A stretch of DNA of 24,988 nt from Mycobacterium sp. Its GTDB lineage: Bacteria; Actinomycetota; Actinomycetes; Mycobacteriales; Mycobacteriaceae. Under the pieces are notes generated by a model. It saw only the letters and a list, made by a program, of their open reading frames with translations. It ran no database searches and was not told the DNA's origin. This document shows positions 1 to 7,266 of the stretch, in pieces. The stretch covers positions 1 to 24,988 of the forward strand of contig JAOPWF010000077.1 of NCBI GenBank assembly GCA_025965815.1, written 5' to 3'. Each line of letters opens with the position of its first letter. Within the stretch, counting starts at the first letter, position 1. The translations under genes and the position numbers were made by a program.

Positions 1-191
1 ACGGCATCGCGCGGATCGGCGCCGACGTCGACTGTGTCTTCGGCCGGCTCGCGCTGGATCACGGGCGCGCGCTGGCCGCGGGCGACGGTGCCGCGCTCGA
101 CGCTGCGTCGGCCGCGTTCGCCGCGATCGGCATGAACGGGGCGGCAACCGACGCGTCGGCGCAGGCGGCCCGCGCGGGTGCCTTTTCGTAA
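1..191 (+). CDS. C-terminal fragment of a helical protein, possibly an ATPase/LuxR-type regulator (5' end outside window)
   Basis: An open frame runs in from the left edge and ends at TAA 189-191, giving about 62 residues. The peptide is rich in Ala and Asp, with the look of two amphipathic helices (around GRALAAGDGAALDAASAAFAA). This resembles the alpha-helical repeats that precede the DNA-binding domain in large mycobacterial AAA/LuxR regulators. However, no helix-turn-helix follows before the stop, so either the family guess is wrong or the gene is truncated. The +1 frame stays open past the stop to about 256, so a late frameshift is possible. The product cannot be identified firmly from this fragment. 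Confidence 0.45.
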   Translation, partial: GIARIGADVDCVFGRLALDHGRALAAGDGAALDAASAAFAAIGMNGAATDASAQAARAGAFS

Positions 192-268
192 GTCTCGGGA
201 GAAGGCGGCACAAACTTTCGCCCGAGGGGCCGTTCGCGTCCCCTTAGACTTTGACTAGCTGATCGCAC

Positions 269-275
269 GAGGAGG
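269..275 (+). promoter_or_regulatory. Ribosome binding site deciding the GTG start at 284
   Basis: The bases CGAGGAGGG just before the frame contain a strong purine-rich Shine-Dalgarno sequence, 8 nt upstream of GTG 284-286. This supports that GTG over the ATG further inside. Confidence 0.6.
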
Positions 276-283
276 GTGTCGGG

Positions 284-2644
284 GTGAGCGTGCTGAATGC
301 GTTCTTGGCGACGTATTCCTATGCCCGACAGACGTTCGGACAGGGCAGCCCGGCAGTCGGCGCACAGTTCGACAGCAGCGGCCCCTTGCGACAGCAACAA
401 GCCAACGTGGAAACCGCGGCGCCGGGGGCCCGCTGGACAGGCACGGCGGCCGGTGCCTATGGAAACGTCAATCAGGAGCACGGCCGGGTCCTGGGAGAAC
501 TGGCCGGACTCGATCAGCGACTCGCAAGAGAGGTCGACCAGTCGGCCGCGGTGGTGGCGGCCGGGCGCCGCGACTTGGACGCGGTGCGGAAGTGGGTCCT
601 CGACGCGGCATCGCGGGTGCCGCGAACACCGGCCGGTGAGCGGATGCTGGTGCCCATCGTCCACAAGGGAATCGGCGATGTCGCGGGCATCGTCCAGCGG
701 TCGAACAGCCAACTGAACGGTGTCGGCGGCCGTATCCGGGGGATCGGCAGCGAGTACCAGGCGCTCGGCAACCAGAAGTTCGGCGGCCTGCCGGAGACGG
801 GGCCCGGCGACGGACCGGGCGACGGCGTGCCTCCTCCTGTCGACCCGAAGCAAGCGGAACACGATGTGCACCAGGTGTTGGCCGGTAAGGCAACAGCCGA
901 AGAGTTCGCCCGTGTCCGCGCCGGTTTGACGTTGTCGCCGGATCAGCAGGCGGCCTACGACGGTGGACGGCATGTGGACCTGGGCGGTCAGCAGAAGCAG
1001 ATTCTCGGCCAGATGCAGGCGCAGATGCACGGCATGTCGATCGATGACATCCGCACGGCCGAGCAACGCCTCGGCGGTGACAAGGGACTCATCGGCGACT
1101 CGATGCAGATGATGAGCGGCGATAAGTTCGACTACGCGAAGGTGCCCCTCGAGGTCGGCGCCCCCGGTTCGCTGACCGAAACCTCCGAGGGCGGGAACGG
1201 GGACCAGCTGCCGACATCGGTGAAGGACCTGCTCTCGCAGCCGGCAGTGAAAACGGATACCAGCATCGTGCCCGGCACAGGCGTGCAGACCATCACGGAA
1301 TATCCCAACAAGGACGACCTGCGCACTTTGGCCGGGATCGTCCAGGACGGAAGCCCGTCCGTGCAACAGGGCACCTATCTCGATAAGGGGCTGATGGACC
1401 GCGGCGCGGAGATGCTGGCCGCCGAGGAGAACGAGAAAACAATCCCGGGCATGGTGGCCGCGAACCAGGAACACGTTGACCCGACGGTTCAGGACATCTT
1501 GCGGGCGACCGGTCGCGACACGATCGTCAGCCACGACATGATCACCGACACCTCAACCGACCCACTGACACAGCGGCCGCGAGGCGAAACGTTCCTGCAG
1601 AATATGAGCGCCCACAACTGGGCTGATGACGGCGCGGCGGCACGTACGACGACCGACTGGATCGACGACGCCGCAAAGTCCGACAAACCGGCCACGCAGA
1701 TGCGAGCTGGCGAGACCGCGCAGTCCCTCGCGAATTATCTCGGCGACCACGGAGAGCAGTTGCTGCACTTACCGGAGCACCCCGCCGGCATCAACCCCGG
1801 CAACATCAGCATCGGTGAACAGAACCACGCACTCGTCCAGGGATACGCCGAGGCCCTGATTCCGTTCCAGGACGGACTGATCGGCGATAGCCACAATCCG
1901 GGATTTCATGTCATCGAGGACGTCAGCGGCAGCGACCTGCCCAAGACCCGCGCGTTGTTCGCCGCCATTGATTCCGACCAGGCAGCCGCCAACAATTTCA
2001 ACTCCAATGCCTACGACAAAGTCGTCCAGTATCAGCATCAGTTCGCGCAGCTCGCTGGTGAGAGCACCAATATCAATACCGACGATCCGCGCAGCCGGGA
2101 CATGGCTCACGCGGGCCGACTGGCAGGTCTGATCGACGGCGGTGCACTGACCGAAGCCAGTGCCCGACAATCCGATGCCCTCCAAGCGGCCACGGACGCG
2201 TATGACCTCAAGAAGAACGCGCTCGGTTATATGTTCGGGCTCGGCACCGATCAAATCCCGTATGCCGGCGGATTGGCCGACGCTATGGGCAAGGACGCCG
2301 TGGTGAACAGCTTGCTGGGCGCCCCGCCGACGTTAGAGACCGTAGACGGCGAGCCGCACGTGACCACACACGGCGACCAGTTCTATCAGAATCTGGCCAC
2401 CTACACGATTGCCAACGAATTGGTGGACCACAACGTCACTGGGGTCCTTCCGCCGCAGCAATGGCATCCCGAAGGCCGTCTGCTAACACCGCAGCAGGTA
2501 CTCGCCGACCCGAATCTCGGCATCGATGCGGTCGACGATTATTACCTCGACCTTTACTCCTACTTGGCTAAGCCCGAAAACCACAATCTGGCCCAGTACT
2601 TCGATCAGTTCAACAGCGAGTTCGGAAGCGCGACGAAGAAGTGA
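284..2644 (+). CDS. EspA/EspE-like ESX (type VII secretion) associated protein, 786 aa
   Basis: Residues 1-165 form a long helical region with a W51-T-G53 turn flanked by Ala/Gln-rich helices. This is the WXG-like hairpin architecture of the mycobacterial EspA/EspE effector family. A Gly/Pro linker follows at about 168-188. Next comes a large, mainly helical domain (about 190-786) of the kind annotated as a TPR-like repeat region in mycobacterial ESX-associated proteins. No signal peptide is present, as expected for an ESX substrate. The segment from about 402 to 775 is clearly similar to the lipoprotein encoded next. GTG at 284 is chosen because of the strong ribosome binding site. The TGA overlaps the next GTG (GTGA), implying translational coupling. 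The second half of the gene looks more A/T-rich than the flanking genes. The ESX assignment is family inference; the biochemical role is unknown. Confidence 0.8.
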   Translation: MSVLNAFLATYSYARQTFGQGSPAVGAQFDSSGPLRQQQANVETAAPGARWTGTAAGAYGNVNQEHGRVLGELAGLDQRLAREVDQSAAVVAAGRRDLDAVRKWVLDAASRVPRTPAGERMLVPIVHKGIGDVAGIVQRSNSQLNGVGGRIRGIGSEYQALGNQKFGGLPETGPGDGPGDGVPPPVDPKQAEHDVHQVLAGKATAEEFARVRAGLTLSPDQQAAYDGGRHVDLGGQQKQILGQMQAQMHGMSIDDIRTAEQRLGGDKGLIGDSMQMMSGDKFDYAKVPLEVGAPGSLTETSEGGNGDQLPTSVKDLLSQPAVKTDTSIVPGTGVQTITEYPNKDDLRTLAGIVQDGSPSVQQGTYLDKGLMDRGAEMLAAEENEKTIPGMVAANQEHVDPTVQDILRATGRDTIVSHDMITDTSTDPLTQRPRGETFLQNMSAHNWADDGAAARTTTDWIDDAAKSDKPATQMRAGETAQSLANYLGDHGEQLLHLPEHPAGINPGNISIGEQNHALVQGYAEALIPFQDGLIGDSHNPGFHVIEDVSGSDLPKTRALFAAIDSDQAAANNFNSNAYDKVVQYQHQFAQLAGESTNINTDDPRSRDMAHAGRLAGLIDGGALTEASARQSDALQAATDAYDLKKNALGYMFGLGTDQIPYAGGLADAMGKDAVVNSLLGAPPTLETVDGEPHVTTHGDQFYQNLATYTIANELVDHNVTGVLPPQQWHPEGRLLTPQQVLADPNLGIDAVDDYYLDLYSYLAKPENHNLAQYFDQFNSEFGSATKK

Positions 2645-3639
2645 CAGTACACCGTGGGCGCAATGCCGTGGCGGCGCTACTGGCTGGCCTTGTCGCCATA
2701 ATCACGGCGTGCGGCTCGTCGCCACCGTCGTTACCCGGCGACCGAAGTCCCGCGGCTGTACACGATCTGCTGACGGGGCAGGCGGGCCAGGACCTCCTGG
2801 AGATCATGAGCACCTACCAATGGGACGACGGCGGCGCCCAAGCCGCAAAGCTGTTCGAGTGGATCGCGCCCGACGCGGTATCGCCTGACCCCGCGGTCGC
2901 AACCCGTGCCGATGAAGCGGCCCACGCGGTGGCGACCTTTCTGGCGAATCGGGGCTCGAATCTGCTCGACATCGGCACCGGCTGGTTCGGACGTGACCAC
3001 AAGACCATGGGTGCGTTGAATCCCGATCTGGTCCGCTCGTTCGCCACCGCGCTCATTCCCTTTCAAGGGGCAATGGTCTGCGACGATCGCGACACCAAGG
3101 GATTCCGCTTGTTGACAACGCCGTGCGAAGCGGCCGTGCTCGCGGCCCGGCCCGTCTTCGCTGTCCTGAACACCGATCCGCAGGCGGCCACGTCGTTCGC
3201 AGACGCGGCGTACGCGCGCATGGATCGGTACGTGCAGTTGTTCGCGGAGAATGATCCGACAAGTATGTCCAACTCATTTCCCAGCGCTTTGTCATACGTG
3301 GGAAGACTTTTGGGCCTCGTCACCGTCGGCGCGATGCACTCCGACGTGACTCCCCCCGACGTTGGACATGAGTTGACCCAGGCCCGGTACACGATTGCCA
3401 AAGCAGTGCTGGCCAGAAACCCGGGGCTGCGGTTTCCGTCCGAATATCTCCAGAACGGAGTGTTGATGTCGCCGGCTGAAATTCGGCAGAATCTCGGCCT
3501 GGACAAGCTCGACGATTACGCTATCGATCTGACCACCTTTCTGACAAGCAACGGCAATATCGAGCAATTGATCTCACATAATCTGCGCGGCCAGTACGAG
3601 CTAGTGGCGGGATCCAGCGCTAAGGGAGCGGCGAAATGA
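2641..3639 (+). CDS. Lipoprotein, paralogue of the C-terminal half of the preceding ESX protein, 332 aa
   Basis: The N-terminus has basic residues, a hydrophobic stretch and a lipobox ending ITAC, with Cys24 as the likely lipidated residue, so this is probably a surface- or membrane-anchored lipoprotein. The mature part aligns with residues about 402-775 of the upstream protein. Shared blocks include MS-x3-W-x-D-x-GA, an ALIPFQ block (T-ALIPFQ-G here, E-ALIPFQ-D upstream), an F-A-x2-(N/D)-(T/S)-D-QAA block, a GRL-GL block, and a final LG-D--DDYAIDL helix. The upstream protein carries an extra Gly-rich segment near residues 650-720 that is missing here. The GTG start overlaps the previous TGA, and the gene's own TGA overlaps the next ATG (ATGA), so the three genes form one coupled operon. 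Its function is unknown; a receptor, anchor or protective partner for the secreted paralogue is conceivable but unproven. Confidence 0.82.
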   Translation: MTVHRGRNAVAALLAGLVAIITACGSSPPSLPGDRSPAAVHDLLTGQAGQDLLEIMSTYQWDDGGAQAAKLFEWIAPDAVSPDPAVATRADEAAHAVATFLANRGSNLLDIGTGWFGRDHKTMGALNPDLVRSFATALIPFQGAMVCDDRDTKGFRLLTTPCEAAVLAARPVFAVLNTDPQAATSFADAAYARMDRYVQLFAENDPTSMSNSFPSALSYVGRLLGLVTVGAMHSDVTPPDVGHELTQARYTIAKAVLARNPGLRFPSEYLQNGVLMSPAEIRQNLGLDKLDDYAIDLTTFLTSNGNIEQLISHNLRGQYELVAGSSAKGAAK

Positions 3640-4379
3640 GCGGCGACCCACTATATGTACAGACCGACGGCTTACGGTCGTTCTCCCAGACTCATTCAGA
3701 GGTGGTCGCGGGCCTCTCGCAGTTGATGGGCGCCGCCGCTCCGGCAGCGGCGGGCGTGGAGACGACGCACGGCCCGATCGCCGCTGCGGTGAGCGCGGCG
3801 CTCAGCGACCTGCTCGGCGCCCGCCAAAGCACCCTCCAGACCACCGCGAACAGCGGCAACACCCTTTCGGAACTGCTACAACGGGCAGCACAGGCGTATG
3901 AGGATGGCGACAAACGCGGAGCGAGCGCAATGGTGTCCGCCGCCGAGGCGATGGCCAACGCCGACGGAGCCGGCGGAGCAGCGGTTGCTGCGGGGGGCGC
4001 AGCCGGGGCCGGTGCCGGCGCTGCGAATGCGGCTGCACCAGGTGGCGGCGGAGCGGGAGACGCGATGGGCCAGGTGATAAGTCAGATGGGCCAGCAGGCC
4101 GGGCAGCTGGGCCAGATGGCTCAGTCGGTGGCGCAACCGCTGCAGGGACTCGCACAGCCGCTGCAGCAGCTGCCTCAGCAGGTCATGCAGGGTGCTCAGC
4201 ATTTCGTCGAAAAAGCCACGCAGGCGGCCGACAAGGCGCAGCCGAAAGGCGCCGATGCAGGCGCGCCCGAGCAGCGCGACGAAACCCCACCCGGTGTGAC
4301 GGCCGGCACCGGCCGAGCACCCGACCAGCCACCTGTGCACCGAGCCGAACCGGCGCAGACTCGGCCGCAGTCGGACTAA
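3636..4379 (+). CDS. EspC-like ESX secretion-associated protein, 247 aa
   Basis: Residues 1-95 resemble the EspC/EspF family (formerly DUF2580): a helix beginning near LYVQTDGLRSFSQTHSEVV, then a second helix ending at Y88-E-D-G-D92. That Y-x3-D is a match to the YxxxD/E export motif of type VII substrates. Residues about 105-145 are Ala/Gly low complexity. Residues about 146-200 are an amphipathic Met/Gln/Leu-rich stretch with repeated QMGQQ/LGQM and LQQLPQQ units, probably a coiled or membrane-interacting helix. The tail is acidic and proline-rich. The ATG overlaps the lipoprotein stop (ATGA) and has AAGGGAG (3622-3628) 7 nt upstream. EspC proteins are usually near 100 aa, so the C-terminal extension is notable. 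It probably acts as co-secreted partner of the EspE-like protein; that is inference from context. Confidence 0.8.
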   Translation: MSGDPLYVQTDGLRSFSQTHSEVVAGLSQLMGAAAPAAAGVETTHGPIAAAVSAALSDLLGARQSTLQTTANSGNTLSELLQRAAQAYEDGDKRGASAMVSAAEAMANADGAGGAAVAAGGAAGAGAGAANAAAPGGGGAGDAMGQVISQMGQQAGQLGQMAQSVAQPLQGLAQPLQQLPQQVMQGAQHFVEKATQAADKAQPKGADAGAPEQRDETPPGVTAGTGRAPDQPPVHRAEPAQTRPQSD

Positions 4380-5992
4380 AGCGCATGAAGCCCACCCTCA
4401 GCCAGCCGCAGCCTTCGGTCCACCCCGATCTCGTTGAGGAATCGCTCGTCGTGACTGACCACCACGAACGCCCCTCGGTAGGCATTCAGCGCGGATTCCA
4501 GTTGGCCGACGCTGACCAGGTCGAGGTTGTTGGTCGGCTCGTCGAGCAGCAGCAGTTGAGGTGCGGGTTCGGCGTACAGGACGCATGCCAGCGTGGCGCG
4601 CAGCCGCTCGCCGCCCGACAGCGCCGCCACGGGCAGATGAATCTGATTGCCCTGGAACAGGAATTGCGCCAGCAGGTGCATTCGTCGGGTGTGCGTCAGG
4701 CTGGGGGCGAACGTGGCAAGGCTCTCCGCAACAGTGCGATCCGGGTCGAGCAGGTCCAGCCGCTGCGACAGATAGGCGACCCGCCCGTCGGCCCGCGCAA
4801 TCGTGCCGGTGTCCGGCTTCAGATCGCCGTCGACAATCCGCAGCAGCGTCGACTTGCCTGCACCGTTGGGCCCGGTGAGCGCGATGCGTTCGGGGCCGCG
4901 AATATCCAAGTCGACGCCGTTGCCCGCTAACAACATTCGCCCACCGCGGCGAAGCTGCAGGCTCTTCCCGCAGAACACCGTGCGACCGGCCGGGACGTCG
5001 GTGTCGGGCAGGTCGAGCACTATGGCCTGCTCGTCGCGCAGCGCGCGCTCGGCGTCGTCGAGCCGGGCTCTGGCCCCGCTGACCCGCCTGGCGTGCACCT
5101 CATCGGATCGGGCCGCCGACTCCTGGGCGTCGCGCTTCAACTTGCCGGCGACGATCTTGGGCAGGCCGGCGTTCTTGAGGTTGCGGGCCGCGGCGCCGGA
5201 GCGCCGCCCGGCCCGTTCGCGGGCTTCCTGCATCTGGCGCTTCTCCCGTTTGAGTTGCTGCTCGGCGTTGCGGACGTTGCCTTCGGCGACGCGTTGAGCC
5301 CCGATCACCGCATCCTGGTAGTCAGCGAAACTGCCGCCGTAGAAATCGATTTCGCTCGGGTGCAGCTCGGCGATGCGGTCCATCCGATCGAGCAGGACCC
5401 GGTCGTGACTGACGAGCAGCAGACAGCCCACGAAGTCGTCGAGCCCGTTGTACAGCTTTCGGCGGGCGTCGACGTCGAGGTTGTTGGTGGGTTCGTCGAG
5501 CAGCAGCACGTCGGGCCGCTTCAGTAGCTGCGCCGCCAGTCCGAGCGAGACGACCTCGCCGCCGCTGAGCGAACCCAGCCGCCGGTCCAGCGCAACGTCC
5601 AGACCGAGGCGGTCCAACTGAGCGCGGAGCCGCTCCTCGATGTCCCAGTCGTCACCGATCGCGGCGAAGACCTCCTCGCCGGCGTCGCCGGACGTCAGCG
5701 CGGCGAGCGCGTCGAGGATGGGCGTGACGCCGAGCACGTCGGCCACGCTGCGATCGGCGACGAACGGGAGCGTCTGCGGCAGATACCCGAGGGAGCCGTC
5801 GACCGTGACCGTGCCCGCGGTGGGGCGATACTCGCCGGCGATCAGTTTGAGCAGCGTGCTTTTCCCGGCACCGTTGGCCGCCACCAGACCGGTTCGACCA
5901 TCGCCGACGGTGAAGGACAACTCGGAGAACAGCGGCGTGTCGTCGGGCCAGGCGAACGACAGATTCGAACAGACAATGGAAGCGTCAGACAT
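4376..5992 (-). CDS. ABC-F family ATP-binding cassette protein (538 aa, two ABC domains, no membrane segments)
   Basis: This is a soluble twin-cassette ATPase. Domain 1 has Walker A about 38-46 (AANGAGKST), signature LSGGE 142-146 and Walker B LLLDEPTNNLD from 163. Domain 2 has Walker A 374-382 (GPNGAGKST), LSGGE 458-462 and a second LLLDEPTNNLD from 480. A charged, helical interdomain linker (about 230-325) is typical of the ABC-F class, whose members act on ribosomes, either in translation control or in protection from macrolide, lincosamide or pleuromutilin antibiotics. No transmembrane helix is visible, so it is not a transporter subunit. The particular ABC-F subtype cannot be decided here. 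It is convergent with the EspC-like gene, the two stop codons sharing bases 4376-4379. Upstream lies a 162-bp leader with inverted repeats and a possible short reading frame, which suggests attenuation control. Confidence 0.88.
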   Translation of the reverse strand: MSDASIVCSNLSFAWPDDTPLFSELSFTVGDGRTGLVAANGAGKSTLLKLIAGEYRPTAGTVTVDGSLGYLPQTLPFVADRSVADVLGVTPILDALAALTSGDAGEEVFAAIGDDWDIEERLRAQLDRLGLDVALDRRLGSLSGGEVVSLGLAAQLLKRPDVLLLDEPTNNLDVDARRKLYNGLDDFVGCLLLVSHDRVLLDRMDRIAELHPSEIDFYGGSFADYQDAVIGAQRVAEGNVRNAEQQLKREKRQMQEARERAGRRSGAAARNLKNAGLPKIVAGKLKRDAQESAARSDEVHARRVSGARARLDDAERALRDEQAIVLDLPDTDVPAGRTVFCGKSLQLRRGGRMLLAGNGVDLDIRGPERIALTGPNGAGKSTLLRIVDGDLKPDTGTIARADGRVAYLSQRLDLLDPDRTVAESLATFAPSLTHTRRMHLLAQFLFQGNQIHLPVAALSGGERLRATLACVLYAEPAPQLLLLDEPTNNLDLVSVGQLESALNAYRGAFVVVSHDERFLNEIGVDRRLRLAEGGLHAL

Positions 5993-6074
5993 GCGAGAGG
6001 TCTCTCGTGGGCTGCGGGCACAACCGCACCGCAGAAAGGGACAGAGGACGACTGATCGATGACTCCGGGGTCAC
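5985..6074 (-). other. Possible leader ORF (29 or 14 codons) overlapping the ABC-F start
   Basis: On the minus strand a GTG at 6074 opens a 29-codon frame that ends at TGA 5985-5987, overlapping the ABC-F ATG (5990-5992) out of frame. A second in-frame GTG at 6029 would give a 14-residue peptide beginning MRLCPQP. Neither GTG has a convincing ribosome binding site. Leader peptides that control ABC-F resistance genes are known in other bacteria, which is why this frame is listed. It may be chance. Confidence 0.2.
5994..6007. repeat. Dyad symmetry immediately upstream of the ABC-F start
   Basis: CGAGAG (5994-5999) and CTCTCG (6002-6007) are perfect inverted arms separated by 2 bases, one base before the ABC-F ATG. 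The GAGAG that could serve as ribosome binding site lies inside the dyad, so it could be an operator or could modulate translation. Confidence 0.4.
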
Positions 6075-6080
6075 CCGGAG
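6063..6080. repeat. 7-bp stem, 4-nt loop hairpin in the ABC-F leader / dapE-ABC-F intergenic region
   Basis: CTCCGGG (6063-6069) and CCCGGAG (6074-6080) pair perfectly around GTCA. It lies between the dapE stop and the ABC-F start, both on the minus strand. It could be a dapE terminator or a leader attenuator stem; no U-run follows it on the minus strand. Confidence 0.45.
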
Positions 6081-6154
6081 ATGTCGTCGTCTCCCAGCAT
6101 GTTTCGGCCCGCCTAATCGTCAGAAGCTTGCGAGTTCCATAGTAATCGCCGCCG

Positions 6155-7219
6155 TCAACCGGTTAAGTACCCGCGCAGCACGTCGGTGGCCGCCGCAATC
6201 TGGGCGACCGGCACCCGCTCGTCGGCGCGGTGCGCCAGGTTCGGGTCGCCGGGCCCGTAGTTGACGGCGGGAATGCCCAGCGCCGCGAACCGCGATACAT
6301 CGGTCCAGCCGTACTTGGCACGCACCTGGCCCCCGGCCGCCCGCACCAGCGCCGCGGCGGCGGGCTTCGTCAGGCCCGGCAACGCCCCGGGCGCGGCATC
6401 CGTCAGTTCCAGGCCCACCTCCAGGCCGTCGAACACGTCGTGGACATGCTGTAGGGCCTGCTCGATACTGCGGTCCGGCGCGAAGCGGAAATTCACCGTC
6501 ACCGACGCGGCGTCCGGGATGACATTGCCGGCGATCCCGCCGTCGATCCGCACCGCGGACAGGCCCTCGCGATACACGCAGCCGTCGATGTCGACCTGTC
6601 GAGGCCGATAGGTCTTCAGCTGGGCGAGCACCTCGCCCAACTTGTGGATGGCGTTGTCCCCCATCCACGCGCGCGCCGAATGTGACCGGGTGCCCGACGC
6701 GCTGACCACCACCCGCAGGGTGCCCTGGCAGCCGGCCTCGATGTATCCGCCCGACGGCTCCCCCAGTACCGCGACATCGGCCTGCAGCCAGTCTGGCAAC
6801 TCGTTCTCGATACGACCCAAACCGTTTGCGGCGGAGTCGATCTCCTCACAGTCGTAGAAAACCAGCGTGATGTCGTGGGCCGGTTCGGCTACGGTCGCGG
6901 CCAGGTGCAGGAACACCGCGTCGCCCGACTTCATGTCCACCGTTCCGCAACCGTGTAACTCGTTTCCGTCCCGCCGGGACGGCAGGTTGTCAGCCGCCGG
7001 GACGGTGTCCAGATGTCCGGCCAGCATCACCCGCGACGGTCGGCCCAGGTCGGTGCGGGCCAACACGGCGTTGCCGTTGCGGATGACCTCGAATCCGTGG
7101 CTCTGCTCGCGCAGCGCCGCCTCGACCTCGTCAGCGATGCGTTGCTCGTGGCGCGACTCGCTGGGAATGTCCACCAGCGCCGCAGTCAACGCGATCGGGT
7201 CCCCACGCAGGTCCAGCAC
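6155..7219 (-). CDS. dapE: Succinyl-diaminopimelate desuccinylase (354 aa)
   Basis: This cytosolic M20-family zinc amidohydrolase removes succinate from N-succinyl-LL-2,6-diaminopimelate in lysine and peptidoglycan precursor synthesis. Visible metal-site motifs are H69-x-D71 (in GHLDTVP), D95 (in [10 protein letters not shown]), the E125-E126 pair (CEEIDS), E154 (LGEPSGG) and the late H330 (in DPNLAH). Length and sequence match the M. tuberculosis DapE I remember (Rv1202) from the first residues (MLDLRGDP), supporting the GTG start at 7219. That GTG is preceded at 8 nt by a minus-strand TAGCCT -10 box, so the mRNA is probably leaderless. It is divergent from dapD with only 47 bp between starts. 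Confidence 0.95.
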   Translation of the reverse strand: MLDLRGDPIALTAALVDIPSESRHEQRIADEVEAALREQSHGFEVIRNGNAVLARTDLGRPSRVMLAGHLDTVPAADNLPSRRDGNELHGCGTVDMKSGDAVFLHLAATVAEPAHDITLVFYDCEEIDSAANGLGRIENELPDWLQADVAVLGEPSGGYIEAGCQGTLRVVVSASGTRSHSARAWMGDNAIHKLGEVLAQLKTYRPRQVDIDGCVYREGLSAVRIDGGIAGNVIPDAASVTVNFRFAPDRSIEQALQHVHDVFDGLEVGLELTDAAPGALPGLTKPAAAALVRAAGGQVRAKYGWTDVSRFAALGIPAVNYGPGDPNLAHRADERVPVAQIAAATDVLRGYLTG

Positions 7220-7227
7220 AACTGACC

Positions 7228-7233
7228 AGGCTA
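7228..7233 (-). promoter_or_regulatory. Candidate -10 box for leaderless dapE transcript
   Basis: On the minus strand, TAGCCT is followed by 8 nt and then the GTG start of dapE. This fits the mycobacterial TANNNT spacing that puts transcription start at or within a base or two of the start codon. Confidence 0.55.
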
Positions 7234-7252
7234 GCGGGTCCGCACGATCCAG

Positions 7253-7258
7253 TAGCGT
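7253..7258 (+). promoter_or_regulatory. Candidate -10 box for leaderless dapD transcript
   Basis: TAGCGT is followed by 8 nt and then the dapD GTG at 7267, with no Shine-Dalgarno sequence. It faces the dapE -10 box within the same 47-bp gap. Confidence 0.55.
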
Positions 7259-7266
7259 GTAGCAGC

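Noticed and set aside
59..1534. Long minus-strand open frame opposite the first ESX gene
   Set aside because: Arg/His-rich composition with no family pattern; it arises from the GC-skewed third codon positions of the real gene on the plus strand.
284..4379. Toxin-immunity locus in the CpnT/TNT style
   Set aside because: No nuclease, NADase or other toxin domain could be recognised in the C-terminus; only the domain duplication suggests such a role, so it is kept as a hypothesis and not a call.
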